NCBI GenBank assembly: GCA_910586825.1
Contig: CAJUJF010000005.1
Span: forward strand, 49,401-113,400
Length of the DNA stretch: 64,000 nucleotides
Source of the DNA: an uncultured Christensenellaceae bacterium
GTDB taxonomy: Bacteria; Bacillota; Clostridia; Christensenellales; Borkfalkiaceae
Direction: 5' to 3'
The translations under genes and the position numbers were made by a program. Within the stretch, counting starts at the first letter, position 1. Every line of letters begins with the position of its first letter. The notes beneath the pieces are model-generated. The model worked only from the letters and a program-made list of their open reading frames with translations, was not told where the DNA came from and did no database searches. Positions 44,951-54,213 of this stretch are shown here, in pieces.

Positions 44951-45664
44951 ATGACGATTGTCGTTTGGAGAATTTTATGCCTTGCATCGATGGCGCTGTT
45001 TGTCGCGGGGCTGTTCGCGCTGTTGTTTACCCGCCTGCTCAAAAACCGCTATTACCGCGATTTTTGTCCGGACGAACTGATGCGGGAGACGGAGACGGCG
45101 AATTCGAAAAATTCCATCTATTTCACGTCGGGCGAGACGAAAAAGTACATCAAAAAATATGCGCTTTGCAAAACGGCTTACGATAAGTATTTGGTGTGCA
45201 ATTTCGCAAAGAGTTTCCGTTCCATCCGCTATTTCGTGGTCGAGTATACGAAGCGGAAGCGGGTGCTTGCCGTACAGCAGGCGACGGAGTATTCCACGGG
45301 CGACGCGTCGAAGATCATTTCCCTGCACAGCCGTTGCGCAAGCGTGAACGTCGTCGTCGGGGCGGTCGACGGGTTGGAGATCAATCATCACGTGATCCGT
45401 CCGCTTACGCTCACGAAAATCCGGCTCTACGCGTTTTTAAAGAGTTTTATGCTGTTTCTGTTTCTGTTTGCGGCGCGCCATATCGCCGTAGAACTCATTC
45501 TCGGCAGCGGCGCGAAGTATTTTCTTGCCGATCTCATGAACTATATCGCGCTGGGCGCAAGTTTTGCGTTCTGCCTGCTCGGCTATTTTGTGACGGTAGG
45601 CTGTTTCCGCCGCAAAAACATGAAAGCATGCAACGGAGGGTCGCTCGAATATGAGTTCCTATAA
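44951..45664 (+). CDS. Membrane protein of unknown family
   Basis: The protein has 237 residues with three hydrophobic segments, at about 6-28, 158-180 and 190-215. The positively charged region 30-155 between the first and second would be cytoplasmic. No known domain was recognised. A ribosome site (GGGAGGAAGAG) precedes the ATG. Its end overlaps the next gene by 14 bases, so the two are surely co-expressed. Confidence 0.7.
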   Translation: MTIVVWRILCLASMALFVAGLFALLFTRLLKNRYYRDFCPDELMRETETANSKNSIYFTSGETKKYIKKYALCKTAYDKYLVCNFAKSFRSIRYFVVEYTKRKRVLAVQQATEYSTGDASKIISLHSRCASVNVVVGAVDGLEINHHVIRPLTLTKIRLYAFLKSFMLFLFLFAARHIAVELILGSGAKYFLADLMNYIALGASFAFCLLGYFVTVGCFRRKNMKACNGGSLEYEFL

Positions 45665-46841
45665 TCGCGTCGAAAAAATCAAATACGCCAAAGATCCGAC
45701 GGACGTCGTTTCGCTCGACGAATACATCGTGTTCGAGAATGCCCGCGCGGAAGAAAAATGCGTGGTTTTCAAGTTTTCGAACAATCTTAACCAACAGTTG
45801 TACGAACTCCGTTTCGAGGTTCTGCAATACGATACGGAGGGGGATCTGCTGGAAAAGTCGGTGGCGATCTACAAAGATTTCGTCGCCGCGCCGAACGCGC
45901 CGTTTGTTCCCGATGCGAAACTGCGGATCAATTTTGCATGCAGTCGGATTCAGGTCCGCCTGATCTTCGCCGCGTTCGACAGGGTGAAGTGGGAGGACGG
46001 CGAACTGCGCGACAATTCCTATCGGTTCGACAGTTACGCGGAAGCGGCGGCGCCCGAACCCGCGAAACCGAAGACACCCGTCGCGCAATCCCTTCCGCAA
46101 AAAAAAGAAGCCGAAAAAATCCCGAAAAGCGGATTTTCCGTCCGGCACGTCACGCATAAAAATCATGCCGCGTTTCCCAAAGCGTTCGATATTATCGTCT
46201 GCTTGCTGATCCTTGCGTTCGTCATTACGACGGCGTTTCTCTTCCGCCGCTCTTCGGAGAAGTTCTATTCGGACGGTTTCGATCTGGAATTGGTTTCCGA
46301 CGATACCGTGAATATTTTCGGGTACGACGGCGGCGGGTCTTCGGTTACCGTTCCCGCGAAAATCGGAGACTATACCGTGAGCAAGATCTCGGCGGGGGCG
46401 TTCCGCAAATCCGGAGTCAGGGAGATCGTCTTCGAAACGGAAGCGGAACTTGTGATCGAATCGGGCGCGTTCGCGGGCTGCCGGTTTTTGCGCAAAGTGA
46501 CCGCTTCGGAGGAATGCGGCAGTATCTTTCTGATGGAAAAGGCGTTCGACGGCTGTACGGCGCTCCGTACGGTCGAATTGCCGACCGCGCGTTTGAGCGC
46601 GAACAGTTTTTACGGTTCTTACCGCGTGGAGGAGCTTTCTTTCGCAAGATTCGTCTCGTTGCGCGCCTTGCCGCTGAAATCCGTTTTCGGCGCGGAAGAG
46701 CCGATGAAATTCCGAAAAGTGAACGTCGATTTGGGGCGCGTGCCTTATGATTTTTTCAGCGGGGTAGAGGTGGACGACTTCGCGTCGCGCAATCCCGCAT
46801 TCGAAATCGAAACGGCGCCTTCCGGAATCGGAGTCGTATAA
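45651..46841 (+). CDS. Single-pass protein with a cytoplasmic N-domain and a BspA-like leucine-rich ectodomain
   Basis: The protein has 396 residues. Residues 1-135 form a beta-rich domain of unknown type, followed by a proline/lysine-rich linker. One membrane helix lies at about 183-205. The outer part shows a BspA-type leucine-rich pattern: VTVPAKIGDYTVSKISAGAF, then ESGAFAGCRFLRKVT and KAFDGCTALRTVELP. Such repeats are common in surface proteins that bind host or bacterial partners. The start lies inside the previous gene, with GGAGGG about 12 bases upstream. With domains on both sides of the membrane it could pass signals or link the surface proteins to the cytoplasmic ATPases. Confidence 0.72.
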   Translation: MSSYNRVEKIKYAKDPTDVVSLDEYIVFENARAEEKCVVFKFSNNLNQQLYELRFEVLQYDTEGDLLEKSVAIYKDFVAAPNAPFVPDAKLRINFACSRIQVRLIFAAFDRVKWEDGELRDNSYRFDSYAEAAAPEPAKPKTPVAQSLPQKKEAEKIPKSGFSVRHVTHKNHAAFPKAFDIIVCLLILAFVITTAFLFRRSSEKFYSDGFDLELVSDDTVNIFGYDGGGSSVTVPAKIGDYTVSKISAGAFRKSGVREIVFETEAELVIESGAFAGCRFLRKVTASEECGSIFLMEKAFDGCTALRTVELPTARLSANSFYGSYRVEELSFARFVSLRALPLKSVFGAEEPMKFRKVNVDLGRVPYDFFSGVEVDDFASRNPAFEIETAPSGIGVV

Positions 46842-46892
46842 ACGGGCGGGAAGTTTTCCCGCGGACTATCTATAAAAAAGGAGACGGAAACG

Positions 46893-49800
46893 TTGTTGGC
46901 TGCGCATTTTACAACGGTTGCGAATTTTATCGGGATCATGCTCGAACAGTGGGAGATCACGCTCACCGTTCTGGCATGTCTTACCGTGCTCTTTGTCGGG
47001 TTATTCAAGAGTTTTAAACGCGCGTTTGTGCTGGCGCTGGTTTTTCTCATTGCCGCGGGGTTGGTGTTCTTGGGCGGCGCGGTCGCGTATCTGATCCAAA
47101 ACGATTTGCAGGGACTGATCGCTTACGCGGTCGCCTGGGTCCCGACCGTGATCTTCGTGCTGATCCTTTTGGTTTCGACCGCGACGGGAATGCGGCGGGG
47201 ACTGAGGAAAAGTTTGATTCTGTTCACGCACGCGGTCTGCGCCGCGGGGGTCTGTCTCGCGTTCTATTTCGTCTGCGTTACGAGCAACACGGTCGACGTC
47301 TGGATGCTCGATCTTACGAACACCCTTATGGGCGGCGGAACGGTGTTGCAGGGGACGCTCGGCGTGAGCGCGGAATGCGCTTCGATGCGGGAGGTCCTCG
47401 CCGAGTTCGTCTTCAAACAGCTCGACGACACGCGGGAAATCGGGATTCTGATCCGCGACAACGGCGCGTACGTGATGACGCTGATCGACCTTGCCTACCG
47501 CATCGCGTTTGCCGTGCTGTTCTATTTCGTCTATCTTCTTTTGGTGTTCCTGCTGTATCTGGTCTATTTGATTTTTTACCCCGAACGCAGATACAAGAAG
47601 AAAAAGATGCTTGCGTTCGCGCAAAACAAGACCGAAATTTCTTATAAAAAACGGACGGGCGGCGGCGGGATCGTCGGACTGTTCCGCGGCGTCATAACCG
47701 GTTTGATCTCGTTGTCTTTTATCGGAAGCGTGTTTTTCGTCGTCGCGGGCGGTACGGGCGAGAGCAAATTGCCCGATTTCGAATTCGGGAACAGGAATGC
47801 CGATTTCGCTTATTCGGTGTACCGTTCCGTCGAAAATTACGGCGCGCAGGGCATTTTCAAAGTGCTGAATCAGATGAAGGATCCAGACGACACGCCTTAT
47901 TATCTCTACGCCGCCGATCTGGTATTGTCGGGCGGGTTGAACGATGAAAAACATGACGTAAAGGGGACGATCAAATTCCGCGAAGAACTCGGCGCATACA
48001 CCGGCTTCGCGCACGAAACGGTGAAGCTGCTGTTGAAATACGGGGAAGCGGAGATTGCGCCCGTCTTGCGCGGGGAGAATGCCGACGGCGCGATGGACGC
48101 CGTATTGGACGTGATGTCCGATCCCGAATTCCAGCTCGAATTCGAAAACCTCGTCGAGGGATTCGACGCAAAGACGTATTTTATCAATTTTTCGCTTTCG
48201 CTCGTCGATTCCGTCGTCGCGAATATCGACGAAATGTCCTTTGCGGGAGTCGTGAGCGAAGACAACAAAGAACTTTTAAAGGTGCTGTTTCAAAAAGGTT
48301 ACCTTTCGGATACCATTCCGGACGAACGCGCGCTGAAGCAACAGCTTGCCGCGGGCGAAGGAGAAGCGGTAATCCGCCCCTGCCTGAACGTGAACCATCT
48401 GTTCACCAAGCGGGACGCGCAAACGGTTCTGAAAATCGTACTCTCTCTGCTCTCGGGAGAGATCTCGGTGAAAGAGCCGCTTACGCTGGCGCGGAACTTG
48501 CTGCCTGCGATCGAAACGCTTTCGCTGTTCGGCTCCGAGCGAAGCGGCGAGATCAGTCCCGTTCTCGGACGGCTGTACTGCTATCTCGAAAACAAGTACC
48601 TGACCGAAGCGGGGAAAGACGGGATCACGTACGCCGAAATCGCGGCGGAAAACGTGGAATGGTCGCAGGAACTGCGCGCTCTGCTCGGCGTATCCGACGG
48701 CTTGCTGACTCTTTACGAGAACGTAAAGGACAGCGGCGGCGCGCTGGACATGGTACTTTCCGTGTTCGACGAAGCGGGAGAACATTACGCGCAGAACATC
48801 GCGATTTACGACGGGATCTGCGACACGCTTGCGGATTCGAAATTGCTTGGGAAAGCGCTTTCGTCGGGCAAGATCGTGCAAACCCTTCGCACGCAGATGC
48901 AAGCCGTGGGCGAGGGACTGTATCTGCCCGAAGACATCGTGTACGAAAACCGTTACGACGGCGCTGGCGCGCTCGCTTCGCACGGCGAAACCTATCAGCT
49001 TCTCTGCGGCTTGCGGCTGTTCGGCAGCGGAGAGAACCGGAAACTGCTCGATCGGATCCTCGGCGGAGATACGGAGATAACGACGTTGCTTCCCGAACTT
49101 GCGGAGGCGTTGGTGCGCAAGGACTCCCGCGGGCGGTCGCTCGCCGATTATCTCACCGATTCGGTGGTGTTGCGCTCCGTCATTTCCACGGTCATGATCG
49201 AACGGACGGACGGGGTGATTGCGGTTCCCGTATCCTCGCTCGATACCGACGCAGACAGGAATCCCGTACAGCTGATCAACCGCGCGGAACTCAAAGAACT
49301 GCTCGACGCACTGCCGAAGATCGTCGGACTGATCCTTCCGCTGACGGAAGAAGAAGTTCGCTCGGAAGACATTGCGGCGCTGTTGAACGATCCGACGCTG
49401 AACGGACTGCTGGACGGCGGGAATAAGATTCTGGAAGGCACCGTTGCGAACGCGATCATCGAGCGACTCGAAGGGAACGACACGGTCATGATCCCCCGCA
49501 GGCTGTCCGATTTCGAAGAGTGGGTCACGTACGGAGAGGCGGGCGAACTGCGGAAAATTCTGTCGGCGATCAGAATCCTCGGTCTCGATATCGCGAGCGT
49601 TCTCGAAGAGGGGATCGCGGGCGGCGAAGTGCTGGACGTACTCCGCGAACTCGAACAGCCGGAGATCGAAGAGATGTTCCGCTCCGACGTGTTGCACTAT
49701 ACCGTTTCCGATCTCCTGCAAAAGGAGAGCTTCGGGTTCGGCGATTTCTTTGTCATCATTCCCTCGTCTTCGCGGATTCCGCTCGTCGACGACGTGCTCG

Positions 49801-51911
49801 ACGGCGTGATCGCGAAAAACGAGCTGATCGCCGTATTTACCGAACTCAAAGATTTCGGACTTTCTTCCGAAATGACTCCGGCGCAGATCGTCACCCGTCT
49901 CGTGAAGCGCAAAGAACTGATTTCGGAGAGCAAGATCATTTCCGCTTCCGTCGTCAATTTCCTCGTCTGTAACGACGCGACGCGGGACGCGTTGAACATT
50001 CCCGAGCGCTATCTCGACGCCGCGAGCCGCGCCGAACTCGACCGTTACGGCGTGACGAATCCATGGCACGCGGAACTGCCCGCGCTGATCACGGCGCTGG
50101 ACGAAATCTTCGAAATTTCGGCGGGCGCGGAATTTTCGTTGGACCGCGACGCGATTTCCGCGAAGATGAACGAGCTCCTCCGCACGATAAACAAACCGTC
50201 GTCGCTCGTTCCCGAACGGACAAAACTCGAACTCTGTTACGATTCGGCGATCATGCGTAACGACGTGACCGTAGAACTCGATCGGGTATTGAAGGGTGTT
50301 GTGTCGGAGAACGTTCTCGCATCGGCGAAAAAAGACGGATGTTATAAAATCGAGGAGATCCGCGCGCTGTCGGATGCGGCGGAGCTGTTCGGTCTGGATT
50401 TCCTCTCTCTTTCCGCCGGAGAACTGACCGATAAAGTAAAAGACGAGTTGATGAACATTAACGAACCGCGGGAGGATTACGGCGGAAAAACGACGCTTGA
50501 AATCATCTATCCTTCCGCGATCATCCGTCGTATCGCGACGGACGAGATCGATAAAGCGCTTACGGATTCGCTGATCGACAGGTCGGTGCGCGACGGGCTG
50601 AAAACGGATTCCGTATATCCCGCGCGCGAAATTTCCGCACTGGTGAGCGCGATGGAGGCGGTCGGGATATCGTCGGTTGACGGGATCGCCGATCACGACT
50701 TTACCCGCATTACCGCGTTCGGTTCACAGCTCGACACGGTGTACGCTTCGGGGATCTTTGCGGGCGTGCTGACCAAGCAGCTGGACGACGCTTTGAACGA
50801 AGATCTGATCGATTCCGCCATACGGGCGAAGATCAAGAAAGGGAATCTGTATCCCAAGTCCGAAGTTTCCGCTTTGCTCGCGGCGTTCGAAGAAATGGGC
50901 ATGACGACGACGGACGATTTGAAAACGTACGATTTTGCGGTATTAAGCGGGTTCGGCGATCCGAGCACCTCGCAACCCGGACGCACGCGGCTCGACGTGC
51001 TGTACGAATCGGATATCGTGGGCGGGGTGATCACGCATGCGGTCCGGGACGGGATTGCGGAAAGCGAGGGCGCGCTCTGCGATCACAAATCCGCGTATCG
51101 CGCCGAGATCGGCATTCTCAAAAAATCCGAAATGGAAGCGCTGGTTACGCTTTCGGGCGGCGGCAACGTAAAAGACTGCGACGTCGGGGAGATGAGCCTT
51201 ACGGAGATCCGAGCGTTTGTCGAAGCGGACGGAGAGGGGAATCCGCAGTCCTATCTGGTTGCGGCGAGCCTTTCCGGCAATCTTCTGCGCAACGCAAATC
51301 TGGTCGTGCCCGCCGAGATTATCGACGACGGTATGATCGAGTGCGGCGAACTCTGCCGTTTTCTCGACGCGTTCCTCGTCCTTCGGGCGGACACCGCTCT
51401 CGACGACTGGAACGTAGAAGAAGACATGCGCGTTCCGGAATCGTCGGCGCGGCGGGTCGTGACGGGCAGCATCGTCATGCGCGCAACGCTTTCGCGGAAG
51501 ATCGTGGAACTCAACGACGGCATGGTCATGGCGAAAGACAGCGTCGCGTTCGGAAAGGACGGGCGCGGCGCGGCGATCGCCGTCATCAGCGAAGAACAGC
51601 TGCTCGCCTTCTTTACCGCGCTCGACGCGGGCGGAGACGGCGGCGAACTGGTGATTCCCGTTTTCCGCAACCTCTCCGATGTCGCGCATTACCGCGGCAA
51701 TCTGGGCGCGATCTACACGTTCGACGCGATCCGTTACGGGGTGTCCGCCGCGATGCGGGACGCCGCGGAGACGTTCGGTTACGCCGGAGAATACACGAGC
51801 GAAGAGGGCGTGCGCCTTACGAAAGGGAATTCGGTGAAATGGGAGGCGGTCACGCGCGACGTACTGCCGGAAGAAGTGATCGAAGAAATTCTCGCCCTGT
51901 TCGGCGACTGA
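46893..51911 (+). CDS. Very large membrane protein with six N-terminal helices and a novel-looking repeat ectodomain
   Basis: The protein has 1672 residues. The first 290 hold six membrane helices. Charged loops (KSFKR, GMRRGLRK, ERRYKKKK) put the N-terminus and the long C-terminal part outside. The helix pairs recall CvpA-type proteins, but this is uncertain. From about residue 755 the chain contains about eleven copies of a repeat of 80-100 residues: SxIxRxxIxxxL, then a short strand often reading VxIP, then EIxALxxAxxxxG. Examples start at SAIMRNDVTVEL, SAIIRRIATDEI, SGIFAGVLTKQL and SDIVGGVITHAV. I do not know this repeat. The start is a TTG at 46893, chosen because AAGGAGAC lies 8 bases before it. 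It is the last gene of the operon. Confidence 0.75.
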   Translation: MLAAHFTTVANFIGIMLEQWEITLTVLACLTVLFVGLFKSFKRAFVLALVFLIAAGLVFLGGAVAYLIQNDLQGLIAYAVAWVPTVIFVLILLVSTATGMRRGLRKSLILFTHAVCAAGVCLAFYFVCVTSNTVDVWMLDLTNTLMGGGTVLQGTLGVSAECASMREVLAEFVFKQLDDTREIGILIRDNGAYVMTLIDLAYRIAFAVLFYFVYLLLVFLLYLVYLIFYPERRYKKKKMLAFAQNKTEISYKKRTGGGGIVGLFRGVITGLISLSFIGSVFFVVAGGTGESKLPDFEFGNRNADFAYSVYRSVENYGAQGIFKVLNQMKDPDDTPYYLYAADLVLSGGLNDEKHDVKGTIKFREELGAYTGFAHETVKLLLKYGEAEIAPVLRGENADGAMDAVLDVMSDPEFQLEFENLVEGFDAKTYFINFSLSLVDSVVANIDEMSFAGVVSEDNKELLKVLFQKGYLSDTIPDERALKQQLAAGEGEAVIRPCLNVNHLFTKRDAQTVLKIVLSLLSGEISVKEPLTLARNLLPAIETLSLFGSERSGEISPVLGRLYCYLENKYLTEAGKDGITYAEIAAENVEWSQELRALLGVSDGLLTLYENVKDSGGALDMVLSVFDEAGEHYAQNIAIYDGICDTLADSKLLGKALSSGKIVQTLRTQMQAVGEGLYLPEDIVYENRYDGAGALASHGETYQLLCGLRLFGSGENRKLLDRILGGDTEITTLLPELAEALVRKDSRGRSLADYLTDSVVLRSVISTVMIERTDGVIAVPVSSLDTDADRNPVQLINRAELKELLDALPKIVGLILPLTEEEVRSEDIAALLNDPTLNGLLDGGNKILEGTVANAIIERLEGNDTVMIPRRLSDFEEWVTYGEAGELRKILSAIRILGLDIASVLEEGIAGGEVLDVLRELEQPEIEEMFRSDVLHYTVSDLLQKESFGFGDFFVIIPSSSRIPLVDDVLDGVIAKNELIAVFTELKDFGLSSEMTPAQIVTRLVKRKELISESKIISASVVNFLVCNDATRDALNIPERYLDAASRAELDRYGVTNPWHAELPALITALDEIFEISAGAEFSLDRDAISAKMNELLRTINKPSSLVPERTKLELCYDSAIMRNDVTVELDRVLKGVVSENVLASAKKDGCYKIEEIRALSDAAELFGLDFLSLSAGELTDKVKDELMNINEPREDYGGKTTLEIIYPSAIIRRIATDEIDKALTDSLIDRSVRDGLKTDSVYPAREISALVSAMEAVGISSVDGIADHDFTRITAFGSQLDTVYASGIFAGVLTKQLDDALNEDLIDSAIRAKIKKGNLYPKSEVSALLAAFEEMGMTTTDDLKTYDFAVLSGFGDPSTSQPGRTRLDVLYESDIVGGVITHAVRDGIAESEGALCDHKSAYRAEIGILKKSEMEALVTLSGGGNVKDCDVGEMSLTEIRAFVEADGEGNPQSYLVAASLSGNLLRNANLVVPAEIIDDGMIECGELCRFLDAFLVLRADTALDDWNVEEDMRVPESSARRVVTGSIVMRATLSRKIVELNDGMVMAKDSVAFGKDGRGAAIAVISEEQLLAFFTALDAGGDGGELVIPVFRNLSDVAHYRGNLGAIYTFDAIRYGVSAAMRDAAETFGYAGEYTSEEGVRLTKGNSVKWEAVTRDVLPEEVIEEILALFGD

Positions 51912-51935
51912 TGCCCCCGAACGGCGTCTTTTATT
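51910..51935 (+). terminator. Weak terminator at the end of the accessory operon
   Basis: A 6-bp stem (GATGCC with GGCGTC, one G-U) and a 7-base loop, followed by TTTTATT, overlapping the stop codon of the 1672-residue gene. It is the only such structure found here, so readthrough into 52033 is possible. Confidence 0.4.
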
Positions 51936-51965
51936 GGGATTAAAGTAAAGACGATATAATCCTCC

Positions 51966-51993
51966 TTGTTTTTTATTTCGCTTATGCTAAAAT
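51966..51993 (+). promoter_or_regulatory. Possible promoter of the AT-rich gene 52033
   Basis: TTGTTT at 51966-51971, a 16-base spacer and TAAAAT at 51988-51993 with TG one base upstream (extended -10). A second TATAAT at 51955-51960 lacks a good -35. Confidence 0.5.
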
Positions 51994-52032
51994 GACCGTA
52001 CGATAAACAGTAATTTAGCGGGGAAAAATATT

Positions 52033-52725
52033 ATGACAAAGAAATGTCTAAGTTCATTTATTACCTTTATATTTTTTTCAGCTGTCTGTTTTATCAGCAT
52101 GCATCTCATGTTGCTCACAGACGTGAATAAATATGTCGGTGTCGGGATCGGTAGCGGTATTCTCGTAATCGCTTTTGTGTCCTATCTAATCTTTCGCGAG
52201 AATAGAAAGTTAAAGGGTTGGATTTTTCTGTTTTTAATTGCGAGTGCAATCGGTAGCGGGCTTGCAATCAGCAGTCTCTATGTTTATTTAGGTAAGGCAC
52301 CTGCAATGATTCATTCTTTCTGTATTTGGATTACTTATACAATACTTTTTCTAATTTACTGCCTCTTTGTAAATATCCCTCTTTTCAAGCACTTTCCGCG
52401 CATTTGTTTAGCGGTCTATGGACTTATTGTCCTCGCGGGAGGTATTGTCGGAATAATTTTTTCATCAAAAATCATATTTTCGCTCGCGCTCATGATGTTC
52501 GTTCTTTTTATGTCCTATCTTGCAACTATCCTCGCGCGTAGTTGCAATTATAGCGAACATCATAAAAGTTTAGCATGGGCTTCCTTCATTGGACTGTTTC
52601 TTGTTGTCATTATTGTTTTTATTGTTATATCAGATGGCAATGGTTTAGACGGCATTGATGATTTTGGCACAGGAGATAATTACAGAGACCCCAAAAAAAA
52701 TCCTTACGAATTTGATGTAATATAA
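52033..52725 (+). CDS. AT-rich orphan multi-pass membrane protein
   Basis: The protein has 230 residues and about seven hydrophobic segments spread from residue 8 to 207, with a short acidic and polar C-terminal tail (SDGNGLDGIDDFGTGDNYRD). No family was recognised. The base composition and codons (many AT-ending, such as TTT, ATT and TTA) differ sharply from every neighbour, a sign of recent acquisition. It has its own possible promoter, a GGGGA ribosome site and two terminators behind it. It separates the accessory operon from fprA and does not look like part of the operon. Confidence 0.7.
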   Translation: MTKKCLSSFITFIFFSAVCFISMHLMLLTDVNKYVGVGIGSGILVIAFVSYLIFRENRKLKGWIFLFLIASAIGSGLAISSLYVYLGKAPAMIHSFCIWITYTILFLIYCLFVNIPLFKHFPRICLAVYGLIVLAGGIVGIIFSSKIIFSLALMMFVLFMSYLATILARSCNYSEHHKSLAWASFIGLFLVVIIVFIVISDGNGLDGIDDFGTGDNYRDPKKNPYEFDVI

Positions 52726-52767
52726 ATTTCAATTTAGCGTTCCGAATATGACAAAGAAAAAAGTATA

Positions 52768-52804
52768 GCGCGCTATTCTTCGCAAGCGAAGATAGTGCGC
52801 TTTT
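52768..52804 (+). terminator. Terminator 1 after gene 52033
   Basis: GCGCGCTATTCTTCGC pairs with GCGAAGATAGTGCGC, with one bulge and one G-U, around a 2-base loop and followed by four T. Confidence 0.75.
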
Positions 52805-52809
52805 GCCTG

Positions 52810-52857
52810 CCCGCAAGGAAATCCCGATAACAGATTTCCTTAGCGCGGGGGTTTTTT
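52810..52857 (+). terminator. Terminator 2 after gene 52033
   Basis: A two-part stem: outer CCCGC with GCGGG and inner GGAAATC with GATTTCC. Six T follow. It directly follows terminator 1. Confidence 0.75.
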
Positions 52858-52888
52858 CGGCAAATACCGAAATCGGAGACGTCTGCGC

Positions 52889-52917
52889 TTGCAAAAATGT
52901 CGGCGGCGTGCTATAAT
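52889..52917 (+). promoter_or_regulatory. Promoter of fprA
   Basis: TTGCAA at 52889-52894 and TATAAT at 52912-52917 with a 17-base spacer. The leader before fprA is about 40 bases and ends with TCGGAGGAAT. Confidence 0.9.
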
Positions 52918-52963
52918 CGACACGGATTTGAATCATAATAGAAAATATCCTCGGAGGAATCTA

Positions 52964-54166
52964 ATGCACAATACCGTATCGATCGGAAACGATTTATTTT
53001 ACGTCGGCGGGAACGACCGCCGTATTTCTCTTTTCGAAAGCGCTTACCCCGTGCCGCGCGGCGTCTCGTATAACTCCTATCTCTTGCTCGACGAAAAGAC
53101 GGTGTTGTTCGACACCGTCGATCTCGCGGTTAGCGAACTGTTTTTGGAAAACCTCGCGCACCTGTTGCAGGACCGCCCGCTCGATTACGTGATTATCCAG
53201 CACATGGAACCCGATCATTCCGATTCGTTTTTGCGAATCGCGGAAAAGTATCCGGAAGTCAAGGTGATCGCAAATCAGAAGACGGCGCAGATGCTGTTTA
53301 ATTTCTACGGATTCGATTCCGCCCGCGTGTTGCAGATGAAGGACGGGGATACGTTTTCCGCGGGGAAACACAATCTGCGGTTTCTGTTCGCGCCCATGGT
53401 GCATTGGCCGGAAGTCATGTTCACGTACGACGAAACCGCGCGCGTGCTTTTTTCTGCGGACGCGTTCGGCACCTTCGGCGCGCTCGGCGGCAGTATCTTT
53501 GCCGACGAAGTTCATTTCGAACGCGATTGGCTTGACGACGCGCGCCGCTATTATCTCAACATCGTCGGGAAATACGGCGTTCAGGTGCAGAGCGTGCTGA
53601 AAAAGGCTTCCGCGTTGAAAATCGAAACGGTATGTCCGTTGCACGGTCCTATCTGGCGGAAGGGATTCGATTTTTTGCTGAACAAGTATCTATTGTGGAG
53701 CGGGTACGCGCCGGAAGAAAAGGGGGTCGTCGTGTTCTACGCGTCGATATACGGACACACGCAGAACGCCGCGGAGATCCTTGCGCGCGAACTCGTGAAG
53801 GATGGCGTGACGGAAGTCAAAACGTATGACGTCGCCGTGACGCACGCGAGCGAACTGCTCGCGGAGGCGTTCCGCTATTCGCATTCGGTGTTCGCCGCGC
53901 CAACGTATAACGGAGAAGTGTTTCCCGCCATGCGGAATCTGATCGGGGAATTGAAATCGCACGGTTTCCGCAGTCGCAAGTACGCGCTGATCGAAAACGG
54001 GTCCTGGGCGGCGCAAGCCGGCGGACAGATGCAGGCGGAGCTTGCCTCGATGAAAGACGTTACGCAGATCGGAGAAAAGGTTTCCGTGCTATCCGCCGTG
54101 AAAGAACCGCAGCGCGCCGCGCTCGAAGCGCTCGCCGCGGAAATCGCGAAAGATTATTTGTCGTAA
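52964..54166 (+). CDS. fprA: FprA, flavodiiron protein (oxygen or nitric oxide reductase)
   Basis: The protein has 400 residues. The N-terminal metallo-beta-lactamase-like domain carries the di-iron ligands: IIQHMEPDHSDS near residue 80, MVHWPEVMFTY near 145, SADAFG near 164 and CPLHGPIW near 225. The C-terminal flavodoxin domain begins VVVFYASIYGHTQNAAEIL. These proteins reduce oxygen to water or NO to nitrous oxide and protect anaerobes. Electrons usually come from rubredoxin, which is not encoded nearby. The ATG at 52964 has a good ribosome site; upstream in-frame codons lie before or at the transcript start. Confidence 0.95.
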   Translation: MHNTVSIGNDLFYVGGNDRRISLFESAYPVPRGVSYNSYLLLDEKTVLFDTVDLAVSELFLENLAHLLQDRPLDYVIIQHMEPDHSDSFLRIAEKYPEVKVIANQKTAQMLFNFYGFDSARVLQMKDGDTFSAGKHNLRFLFAPMVHWPEVMFTYDETARVLFSADAFGTFGALGGSIFADEVHFERDWLDDARRYYLNIVGKYGVQVQSVLKKASALKIETVCPLHGPIWRKGFDFLLNKYLLWSGYAPEEKGVVVFYASIYGHTQNAAEILARELVKDGVTEVKTYDVAVTHASELLAEAFRYSHSVFAAPTYNGEVFPAMRNLIGELKSHGFRSRKYALIENGSWAAQAGGQMQAELASMKDVTQIGEKVSVLSAVKEPQRAALEALAAEIAKDYLS

Positions 54167-54170
54167 TCGC

Positions 54171-54199
54171 TTGCGCTTTTATAAAAAAAGTGATAGAAT
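54171..54199 (+). promoter_or_regulatory. Promoter of the FMN riboswitch-ribU transcript
   Basis: TTGCGC at 54171-54176 and TAGAAT at 54194-54199 with a 17-base spacer, immediately after fprA. Transcription would begin just before the riboswitch. Confidence 0.7.
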
Positions 54200-54213
54200 A
54201 ACGGTAATCGAAT

